Positions 8,020 through 13,907 of a stretch of DNA of 19,980 nucleotides are shown in pieces. Source of the stretch: Saprospiraceae bacterium (GTDB lineage: Bacteria > Bacteroidota > Bacteroidia > Bacteroidales > JAIPBB01); assembly GCA_021739805.1 (NCBI GenBank), contig JAIPBB010000052.1, forward strand, positions 1 through 19,980, in the 5' to 3' direction. The notes beneath the pieces are model-generated. The model saw only the letters and a list, made by a program, of their open reading frames with translations. It had not been told where the DNA came from and made no database searches. Numbering within the stretch: position 1 is the first letter of the stretch; every line of letters starts with the position of its first letter. The translations under genes and the position numbers were made by a program.

Positions 8020-8865
8020 ATGAGAAATTTTGGAGGTATAGAAAACAAATATGCCGGGTATGATTTCTCTTCTGTATTGTTACAATCAATACCTTATGAT
8101 GGAACCAGTACCTGGGGAAAAGGGGCAGATAAAGCTTTTGAAGCTTTTATCGAAGCTTCTGAAAACATGGAATTATACGACACTGAAACCGATACTGAAG
8201 TTTATAAAAAAGGAATTCATATTTTACCGGAAATAACCGAAGACTCTTCTCCTGAAAATGTTTTTAAAACTGTCTATAACAAAGCTAAAGAACTTTTAAA
8301 CTCAAATAAATTTCTGACATTTTTTGGTGGCGAACACTCAATAAGCATAGGAATAATTAAAGCTTATTATGAAAAATATCCTGATATAACAATTCTTCAA
8401 CTTGATGCTCATTCCGATTTACGAAAGGATTATTTAGGTTCTGAATATAATCATGCTTGTGCCCTTCATAATGCTAGTAAAAACACGAATTTAATTCAAG
8501 TTGGAATTCGTAGTATGGATATTTGCGAAAAAAAATATTTGAATAAAGAAAAATGTTATTTTGCGGAAGATATTTATGGGACAAATTCATGGATGCAGGA
8601 ATCAATTAATCGTATGACTGATAAGGTTTACATAACTTTTGACCTTGATGTTCTTGACCCATCAATTATGCTGGCAACAGGCACTCCTGAGCCGGGTGGA
8701 CTTGATTGGAACACAACAATTAATTATTTAAGAAAAGTGTTTGAGCAAAAAAATGTAATAGGATTTGATATTGTTGAACTTGCTCCAATTGAAGCTAATA
8801 AAGCTGCAAATTTTTTAGTAGCAAAGTTGTATTATAAGATGTTAAGTTATAAATTCACAAAATGA
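8020..8865 (+). CDS. speB: Agmatinase (ureohydrolase family)
   Basis: This 281-aa arginase/agmatinase-family protein carries the full binuclear manganese set: GGEHS with His106, DAHSD with Asp129, His131 and Asp133, and FDLDVLDPS with Asp208 and Asp210. The C-terminal block GFDIVELAP is also typical. Agmatinase hydrolyses agmatine to putrescine and urea. The assignment over arginase or formiminoglutamase rests on the position directly after arginine decarboxylase (three-base gap) and on a four-base ATGA overlap with the next gene, which indicates translational coupling. The start at 8020 is the only ATG ahead of the conserved N-terminus. Confidence 0.9.
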   Translation: MRNFGGIENKYAGYDFSSVLLQSIPYDGTSTWGKGADKAFEAFIEASENMELYDTETDTEVYKKGIHILPEITEDSSPENVFKTVYNKAKELLNSNKFLTFFGGEHSISIGIIKAYYEKYPDITILQLDAHSDLRKDYLGSEYNHACALHNASKNTNLIQVGIRSMDICEKKYLNKEKCYFAEDIYGTNSWMQESINRMTDKVYITFDLDVLDPSIMLATGTPEPGGLDWNTTINYLRKVFEQKNVIGFDIVELAPIEANKAANFLVAKLYYKMLSYKFTK

Positions 8866-9839
8866 ACAAAAAAGGACCAATATCACAGTTTGTCACCGAA
8901 CATTACAAACATTTTAACGCTGCTGCTTTAGTTGATGCAGCTAAAGGATATGAAGAACAGCTTGCCATGGGTAACAAAATGATGATTACACTTGCCGGAG
9001 CTATGAGCACTGCCGAACTCGGTAAATCTCTATCTGAAATTATCAGGCAGGAAAAAGTGCAAATTATTACTTGCACGGGTGCAAATCTCGAAGAAGATAT
9101 TATGAATCTTGTTGCTCATTCTCATTATAAAAGAGTTCCTGATTATCGTGATTTATCACCAAAACAGGAATGGGAATTATTAGAAAAAGGACTTAACAGG
9201 GTTACTGACACTTGCATTCCCGAAGAAGAAGCTTTTAGGCGGTTGCAGAAACATATTTTCAAAATTTGGAAAAATGCGGAAGAAAATGGAGAGCGATATT
9301 TCCCACATGAATTTATGTATAAACTACTGCTTTCAGGGGTTTTAGAACAATATTACGAAATTGACGCAAATAATAGTTGGATGCTTACTGCTGCTAAGAA
9401 AAATTTGCCGATTATTGTTCCCGGTTGGGAAGACTCAACTATGGGTAATATTTTTGCTTCATATTGCGTTAAAGGAGAACTAAAGCCATCTACAATGAAA
9501 TCGGGAATTGAATATATGACTTGGCTTGCCGATTGGTACACAAATAATTCTAAGGAAAATGGAATTGGCTTTTTTCAAATTGGAGGTGGAATAGCAGGTG
9601 ATTTTCCAATATGTGTTGTGCCTATGCTGTATCAAGATTTAGAAAGGACAGAAACACCCTTTTGGAGTTATTTTTGTCAAATATCTGATTCAACCACCAG
9701 CTATGGCTCATATTCAGGTGCAGTCCCAAACGAAAAAATCACTTGGGGTAAGTTGGATATAAATACCCCCAAATTTATTATTGAATCTGATGCGACAATT
9801 GTTGCACCACTTATATTTGCATATTTACTAAATTGGTAA
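8862..9839 (+). CDS. Deoxyhypusine-synthase-like enzyme, probable polyamine aminobutyl transferase
   Basis: This 325-aa member of the deoxyhypusine synthase family has the NAD-binding N-terminal blocks LAGAMSTAELGK (44-55) and ITCTGANLEED (69-79), a central IIVPGWEDSTMGN (184-196), the GGGIAGDFPIC loop (241-251), and near the end TWGK with Lys297, equivalent to the lysine that forms the enzyme-imine intermediate in eukaryotic DHS. Bacteria have no eIF5A, so protein modification is unlikely. The overlap with agmatinase in an arginine-agmatine-putrescine operon suggests that the enzyme moves an aminobutyl group between small polyamines, for example to make homospermidine or spermidine; bacterial DHS relatives with such activity are known, but the product here is inferred. 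It is the last gene of the operon. Confidence 0.85.
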   Translation: MNKKGPISQFVTEHYKHFNAAALVDAAKGYEEQLAMGNKMMITLAGAMSTAELGKSLSEIIRQEKVQIITCTGANLEEDIMNLVAHSHYKRVPDYRDLSPKQEWELLEKGLNRVTDTCIPEEEAFRRLQKHIFKIWKNAEENGERYFPHEFMYKLLLSGVLEQYYEIDANNSWMLTAAKKNLPIIVPGWEDSTMGNIFASYCVKGELKPSTMKSGIEYMTWLADWYTNNSKENGIGFFQIGGGIAGDFPICVVPMLYQDLERTETPFWSYFCQISDSTTSYGSYSGAVPNEKITWGKLDINTPKFIIESDATIVAPLIFAYLLNW

Positions 9840-9863
9840 TTATTTTATTTAATATATTGTGAA

Positions 9864-10220
9864 ATGGATAAGTTAAGAGTAATTCAGGATTACGAAAAAT
9901 TAAGCAAGGAATTGCAAGAACAGGTTAAACTAGTTTATCCGGAAGGATATAGTCAGCATTTGATAGTATTTACTAATAGTAAGGGTGAAAGGGTTAGTGC
10001 CTTACCTTTTGAAACTTTTGATAAAATTTACCTGATAAGAATGTCAGTATCAAAAGCAGATCAAATCATTAGTGATGATAATGACTATAACGATGACGGC
10101 CTTCTTAAAGAAAGCACAAGGGAAAAATATGAAGATAAGCATTCTGATGTTGAATACTTATCTGAAAATGAAAACTATGAGGAAAATTATGTTGACGATG
10201 ATATTGATGATGATGATTAA
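9864..10220 (+). CDS. Conserved-looking small protein with acidic C-terminal tail
   Basis: I do not recognise a named family for this 118-aa protein. Residues 1-60 look folded: a helical start (YEKLSKELQEQVKLVYPEG), then strand-like HLIVFTNSKGERVSALPFET and a YLIRM segment. Residues from about 66 on are very rich in Asp and Glu, ending in a run of Asp. I believe similar short proteins with an acidic tail occur in other Bacteroidota, but I cannot verify that here. No signal peptide is seen, so it is probably cytosolic. It lies 24 bases after the DHS-like gene and 16 bases before the PGK gene, on the same strand, so co-transcription with either is possible. Acidic tails can bind basic partners or mimic nucleic acid; this is speculation. 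Confidence 0.65.
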   Translation: MDKLRVIQDYEKLSKELQEQVKLVYPEGYSQHLIVFTNSKGERVSALPFETFDKIYLIRMSVSKADQIISDDNDYNDDGLLKESTREKYEDKHSDVEYLSENENYEENYVDDDIDDDD

Positions 10221-10236
10221 TTAAATTTCATGAAAG

Positions 10237-11538
10237 ATGACAAATAACATAAACCTTCCTTTGCTCCAGGATGCTGATTTAAAAGACAAAATAGTTTTAG
10301 TCAGAGTTGACCATAATGTTGTTAAAAAAGGAATAATTCATGACCCATACAGAATTGATGCGACTTTTGGGACTCTTTATTATATAAATGCAAAAGGCGG
10401 CAAAATTATTCTAATGACTCATGTCGGAAGACCTAAGAATAAAAAAACAGCTGAGATAGAAATAAATAATAATACATCAGTTCAACCCATTGTTGATTAT
10501 TTTGAAAACAAACTTCATGTGAAATTCAAAATACCGGAATTTCAAATTGATGAAAAACATGGATACAGAGATATTGACACTTCAATCAATCATTTAATAA
10601 AAGATTTGAAGGAAAGCAAGATAGATGGGATTTATCTTCCAAATACTCGTTGGTTTTCAGGAGAAGAAGCAAAAGATAATAAAGCTGATAGCTTTGCATT
10701 TCAATTAGCAGGACTGGCCGATATTTTTGTGAATGATGCTTTTGGCTCATGGCAAGCTCATGCTTCAACGGTTAAAATTACTGATTATCTTCCTTCCTAT
10801 GCAGGATTTTTAATGCAAAAAGAAATTCAAAATCTTGATAGAATTTACAATCCCGAAAAACCATTTGTTGCTGTTGTTGCAGGCTCAAAATTCGACACAA
10901 AAATAGATTCACTCTACACATTGATTAAAGAAGCTGATAGCTTGGTTTTAGGTGGAGTGATTTATAATGCTTATCTCTGTGCAAAATATGGATTCAAAAT
11001 TAAAGGCATTTCAGATGATGATATTTTATATGCCCGAAAATTTGTTGAATTCGCAAAACAATATCCCGGAAAGCTGGTTGAGCTTCCTTACATTGTTGAA
11101 TCTGATTCATTGGAAGGGGAATTCAAAAACCAGTATAGAGTTCATAATATTGCTGATTTAAAATCCGGAACTGAGTTAAATTATGTTTTAGATGTTGCTG
11201 AAGAATCATTTAAAGTTCAGAATGTAAATAATGTGTTTTTAAAAGCTAAGACAGTTTTTGTTAATGCAGTTATGGGATTAACACCCTATTTCAATGAAGG
11301 AACAATTGCTCTTGACCAACTGATTGATAGTAATCCTGATGCAGTGAAATTATACGGCGGAGGCGATACACTACAGGAGCTAAAAAGACTTTTACCCGGC
11401 TTGTATATTGTAGCACTCGACAATCCAAAATATTATATTTTCACCGGAGGTGGAGCTGTGCTTAAAGCAATTCAAGAAGGAAAAGTTAGCGGATTAGAAC
11501 CTGTGAAAGCACTGATTAAAAATGGAAATGATAAATAA
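10237..11538 (+). CDS. pgk: Divergent phosphoglycerate kinase homologue
   Basis: This 433-aa protein follows the PGK fold throughout: VRVDHNV (22-28; family RVDFNVP), Arg39, MTHVGRPK with His62 and Arg65, NTRWF with Arg138, VNDAFGSWQAHAST (165-178), AGSKFDTKI with Lys218, GGGDT (374-378) and FTGGGA (402-407). Several functional positions differ from canonical PGK. The Arg of HRAH is Gln173 with one residue deleted; the NGPMGVFE block reads NAVMGLTPYFNEG, without the nucleotide-contacting Glu; and the loop after VRVDHN is altered. The canonical reaction transfers phosphate from 1,3-bisphosphoglycerate to ADP. Whether this copy does so is doubtful, and a canonical pgk may exist elsewhere in the genome. 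The symbol marks family only. Confidence 0.8.
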   Translation: MTNNINLPLLQDADLKDKIVLVRVDHNVVKKGIIHDPYRIDATFGTLYYINAKGGKIILMTHVGRPKNKKTAEIEINNNTSVQPIVDYFENKLHVKFKIPEFQIDEKHGYRDIDTSINHLIKDLKESKIDGIYLPNTRWFSGEEAKDNKADSFAFQLAGLADIFVNDAFGSWQAHASTVKITDYLPSYAGFLMQKEIQNLDRIYNPEKPFVAVVAGSKFDTKIDSLYTLIKEADSLVLGGVIYNAYLCAKYGFKIKGISDDDILYARKFVEFAKQYPGKLVELPYIVESDSLEGEFKNQYRVHNIADLKSGTELNYVLDVAEESFKVQNVNNVFLKAKTVFVNAVMGLTPYFNEGTIALDQLIDSNPDAVKLYGGGDTLQELKRLLPGLYIVALDNPKYYIFTGGGAVLKAIQEGKVSGLEPVKALIKNGNDK

Positions 11539-11574
11539 AAAATTATTCGACACGAAATATTGTATGTAAAAAAA

Positions 11575-11634
11575 TGCCACAGATTCACAGATTAAAAATT
11601 ACTTTTTAATAAATAAATCTGTGAATCTGTGGCA
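11575..11634. repeat. 19-bp perfect inverted repeat containing tandem CACAGATT
   Basis: The left arm TGCCACAGATTCACAGATT (11575-11593) is exactly complementary to the right arm (11616-11634), with a 22-base AT-rich loop. Each arm itself holds two copies of CACAGATT. It follows the PGK stop by 36 bases and precedes the next promoter-like box. There is no clear T run, so it is either a strong hairpin protecting or ending the PGK mRNA or a dispersed palindromic element; 'ccacagattcacagat'-like motifs are, to my knowledge, frequent in intergenic DNA of this phylum. Confidence 0.85.
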
Positions 11635-11680
11635 ATTAATTCTTTATCCGGGCAAAATCATATTAAACAATAAAATTTTA

Positions 11681-11688
11681 TAATTTTG
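11681..11688 (+). promoter_or_regulatory. -7 box upstream of the beta-barrel gene
   Basis: TAATTTTG fits TAnnTTTG and ends 18 bases before the ATG at 11707. The box overlaps the in-frame TTG at 11686, which argues against that TTG as the start. No convincing TTTG is seen at the -33 position. Confidence 0.4.
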
Positions 11689-11706
11689 GCAAATAATTTA
11701 ATAAAA

Positions 11707-12435
11707 ATGCCAAAAAGAATCACAATAATAATTCTTGCTTTATTACTGCTGCTGAAATTTTCAGGATTTGGTCAATCTCAGTCTTTGAAAGTTGGTGCAG
11801 AATTGCCTCTTAATTATTCAATAGGTTTAGAAAATCGTTTCTCCGAGGGATTTGCTGTTTATGGACAAATAGGTGCATTATTATTCCCCTTTAATTACAC
11901 ATCTCTTGGAATGATGGAAACTTATGGAGGCAATAAAGGAATGACAGATATTCTTGAATCCAACTTTCGTTCAGGATTAGTTATAGGTACAGGTGCAAAC
12001 TATTTTTTTAGTAAGCAAACACGAAAAAACTATGCAGGCCCCTTTCTTCAATATTTTAATATGTTTAAAGCTGACATCTCAGATCATGTGATTAATGATT
12101 ATTTTGATGTAGATTTGAATTCTTATGCTTCCGGTGCAATCCCAAGAAATATCTCAAAAGAACCTCTAACATTAACAACGAATTTTATGCAAGTGGGATT
12201 TTTGTATGGAAGAAGAATATTCTTTTACAAAAAAACTAATATAGAACTTCACACTGAATTTGGCATAAGTAAAACTTTTTACTCTAATTCCAGAATTGAT
12301 TCAGATTTTAGAATTTTTTCTGTTGCATTAAAAGATGAGGTAAATAATAGTATTGATGAATACTATAAGAAATATGCACTTTTAACAACTTTAAATATCT
12401 ATTTCATTTATAAATTTAACTACCAAAAATTTTAA
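11707..12435 (+). CDS. Predicted outer-membrane beta-barrel protein with signal peptide
   Basis: From the ATG at 11707 the protein has 242 residues. It begins MPKRITIIILALLLLL, a Sec signal with likely cleavage near GFGQS, followed by alternating short hydrophobic strands with aromatic ends (GAELPLNYSIGLENRF, GFAVYGQIGALLFPF, SGLVIGTGANYFF, FMQVGFLYGRRIFFY, LLTTLNIYFIYKFNY). It ends on an aromatic residue, as outer-membrane barrels often do. No enzymatic motif is visible. It resembles the PorT/OmpW-sized barrels common in Bacteroidota, but I cannot name a family. The nitroreductase gene starts two bases after its stop, so the two may be co-transcribed, although their products act in different compartments. 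Confidence 0.7.
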   Translation: MPKRITIIILALLLLLKFSGFGQSQSLKVGAELPLNYSIGLENRFSEGFAVYGQIGALLFPFNYTSLGMMETYGGNKGMTDILESNFRSGLVIGTGANYFFSKQTRKNYAGPFLQYFNMFKADISDHVINDYFDVDLNSYASGAIPRNISKEPLTLTTNFMQVGFLYGRRIFFYKKTNIELHTEFGISKTFYSNSRIDSDFRIFSVALKDEVNNSIDEYYKKYALLTTLNIYFIYKFNYQKF

Positions 12436-12437
12436 CA

Positions 12438-12983
12438 TTGGAATTTTCTGAATTAATTAAAATAAGGCAAAGTGTTAGAAAATATTCTAACAAAGCTGTA
12501 GAAAAAGAAAAGATTGAAAAATGCCTCGAAGCTGCGAGATTAGCTCCTTCTGCAAGCAATTCACAACCATGGAAATATATTGTTGTTGACGAACCGGCAC
12601 TTAAAAATAAGGTTGCAGAAGCCACTTTTGACAACCTGGTTAAATTCAATAAATTTGCTGTTGAAGCTCCTGTTATTGTTGTGATTGTTATAGAAAAACC
12701 AAAACTTATTACTCAGGTTGGAGCTGCAATAAAAAACAGAGAATTTCCACTTATCGACATCGGAATTTCTACGGAGCACTTTTGTCTTCAGGCAGCAGAA
12801 CTTGGTTTAGGAACTTGTATGCTTGGATGGTTTAACCAAAAAAAGATTAAAGCTTTATTGAATATTCCTAAGAATAAAACCTTAGGTCTTGTAATTACTT
12901 TAGGTTATCCACCGGACGATTATACTTTAAGAGAGAAAATCAGAAAGGATAATTCTGAAGTTGTTGGTTATAATCGTTACTAG
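12438..12983 (+). CDS. Nitroreductase-family FMN oxidoreductase
   Basis: This 181-aa protein has the nitroreductase signature: IRQSVRKY at 9-16 (FMN phosphate-binding Arg), LAPSASNSQPWKY (36-47), a central IDIGISTEHFCLQAAELGLGTC block (106-127), and LGLVITLGYPPD near the C-terminus. Such enzymes are FMN-dependent NAD(P)H oxidoreductases acting on nitro compounds, quinones or flavin; the physiological substrate is unknown. The frame starts at a TTG (12438), two bases after the upstream stop, and there is no ATG ahead of the conserved N-terminus, so TTG (or the adjacent ATT) is probably the true start. A 30-base piece of its 3' end recurs at 13211-13240. Confidence 0.88.
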   Translation: MEFSELIKIRQSVRKYSNKAVEKEKIEKCLEAARLAPSASNSQPWKYIVVDEPALKNKVAEATFDNLVKFNKFAVEAPVIVVIVIEKPKLITQVGAAIKNREFPLIDIGISTEHFCLQAAELGLGTCMLGWFNQKKIKALLNIPKNKTLGLVITLGYPPDDYTLREKIRKDNSEVVGYNRY

Positions 12984-13006
12984 CATATTTCTTTAAATTT
13001 CTAATT

Positions 13007-13177
13007 ATGGAGACAAAAGGGAAAATAGAAATGATGACTTTAGAACAACTAAAGGAAAAACATATTGGGAAGAATGGAACTAAGAAAGGAGATAAATACG
13101 AATTTGATTTAAAAGTTGAAGTTCTTGGAGAAATGATTAAATCTACAAGAAAGGAAAGAAATTTAACCCAGAAATAA
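13007..13177 (+). pseudogene. Truncated Xre/HigA-like antitoxin
   Basis: The ATG at 13007 opens 56 codons with the segment KYEFDLKVEVLGEMIK, then RKERNLTQK and TAA. This is the N-terminal extension and first HTH helix of the antitoxins that accompany HigB/RelE-type toxins in Bacteroidota; intact proteins run to about 100-110 aa with a complete HTH. The stop falls where relatives have Gln in LTQEQLG: the codons AAA TAA TTT GGT align with E-Q-L-G, so CAA to TAA is the likely lesion. The helix-turn-helix after it is gone, and no toxin partner precedes it. The surrounding 12984-13338 contains no other gene, only this relic and the short nitroreductase-tail repeat. Confidence 0.6.
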
Positions 13178-13210
13178 TTTGGTTGCTGTGCAGATGTTTG
13201 TTTTTAATAA

Positions 13211-13240
13211 AGAAAATCGGGAAGGATAATTCTGATGTTG
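13211..13240 (+). repeat. Copy of the nitroreductase 3' end
   Basis: These 30 bases match 12934-12963 inside the nitroreductase gene at 27 of 30 positions. In the gene they encode EKIRKDNSEVV. The copy lies just after the dead antitoxin and is followed by an in-frame TAA, as if a nitroreductase tail had been duplicated around the antitoxin relic. Confidence 0.6.
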
Positions 13241-13314
13241 AAAGCTAAATGATAGTTTGTTAGATTTATCCTAAAGTTTTTGTGAGAATAGGTAACTTAA
13301 CTTTAGATATTTTG

Positions 13315-13322
13315 TAAGTTTG
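13315..13322 (+). promoter_or_regulatory. -7 box of the toxin-antitoxin operon
   Basis: TAAGTTTG fits TAnnTTTG and lies 16 bases before the antitoxin ATG. No -33 TTTG is seen at the normal 19-21 base spacing. Confidence 0.4.
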
Positions 13323-13338
13323 TAAAAAAAGAAAAGAC

Positions 13339-13578
13339 ATGCGAACCATCCGATTAAAGATAAATGACAAGATTTACGATAGGTTTCTTTGGCTACTTAG
13401 CCAGTTCAATAAAGAAGAAGTTGAGATTATTGCGGATAATCAAGATTTTATTGCTACTCAGAAGTATTTAAAGAAAGAGTTAGATGAAATTAAATCCGGA
13501 GAAGCAGTATTTTATTCTCAACAGCAATTGGATAAAAGGTTAGACCAAGCTATTGGAAAGTATGAAAATAATTTATAA
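13339..13578 (+). CDS. Type II antitoxin of a RelE/ParE system
   Basis: This is a 79-aa acidic/basic protein with a short strand at the start (IRLKINDKIYDRFLWLL, ribbon-helix-helix-like N-terminus), then a helical stretch ending in the linker EIKSGEAVFYSQQQLDKRLDQAI. The last part is typical of the toxin-wrapping tail of small antitoxins in this phylum. It overlaps the toxin gene by 17 bases, the usual arrangement for translational coupling. It would neutralise the downstream toxin and probably repress its own promoter. The family is assigned from size, layout and the tail pattern. Confidence 0.75.
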   Translation: MRTIRLKINDKIYDRFLWLLSQFNKEEVEIIADNQDFIATQKYLKKELDEIKSGEAVFYSQQQLDKRLDQAIGKYENNL

Positions 13579-13843
13579 AGAATCTTTTGTAAATAGATTT
13601 GAAAACCAGATAGACTATATAGCACAGGATAATCCATCTGCTGCTATAAAATTTAGGATTGAATTAGTAAAAAGAATAAGGAACATCCCTAAAAATCCTC
13701 TTATACATAGAAAATCAATTTATTTTAATGAGAATTCAATCCGTGATTTAATTTATAAAGGTTATACTATAGTTTTTAGAATTAATAATGACACTATTGA
13801 AGTTTTTGGATTTGTAAAATTTCAAGAAAAACCAACTGATTAA
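13562..13843 (+). CDS. RelE/ParE-family toxin
   Basis: Starting from the ATG at 13562 (MKIIYKESF) the protein has 93 residues. It follows the RelE/ParE pattern: an N-terminal beta strand, two helices (FENQIDYIAQDNPSAAIKF, then a basic helix ELVKRIRNI), PLIHRKSIYF, then strands RDLIYKGYTIVFRI and IEVFGFVKF. The RDLIYKGY....R pattern corresponds to the conserved R.L.....Y.I.Y core. Relatives either cut ribosome-bound mRNA (RelE) or inhibit gyrase (ParE); the sequence does not decide which. An upstream in-frame TTG at 13553 is less likely. The reading frame appears intact. Confidence 0.8.
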   Translation: MKIIYKESFVNRFENQIDYIAQDNPSAAIKFRIELVKRIRNIPKNPLIHRKSIYFNENSIRDLIYKGYTIVFRINNDTIEVFGFVKFQEKPTD

Positions 13844-13907
13844 ACTCTGGAACTCACAAAACAGTTGGTAAAATATTGTGTCGCAATCAACCATTAAACC
13901 AAATATC

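Noticed and set aside
9353..9541. 62-codon minus-strand frame
   Set aside because: It lies antisense within the deoxyhypusine-synthase-like gene; no support of its own.
8862..9839. True deoxyhypusine synthase modifying a translation factor
   Set aside because: The substrate protein eIF5A is not bacterial and the operon context points to free polyamines.
11686..11706. TTG start adding seven residues to the beta-barrel protein
   Set aside because: The TTG lies inside a TAnnTTTG -7 box and the ATG at 11707 gives a normal signal peptide.
13878..13907. GTG start adding ten residues to the HExxH lipoprotein
   Set aside because: It would place a polar stretch ahead of the signal peptide; the ATG at 13908 gives MKKLAILLS, a standard lipoprotein start.
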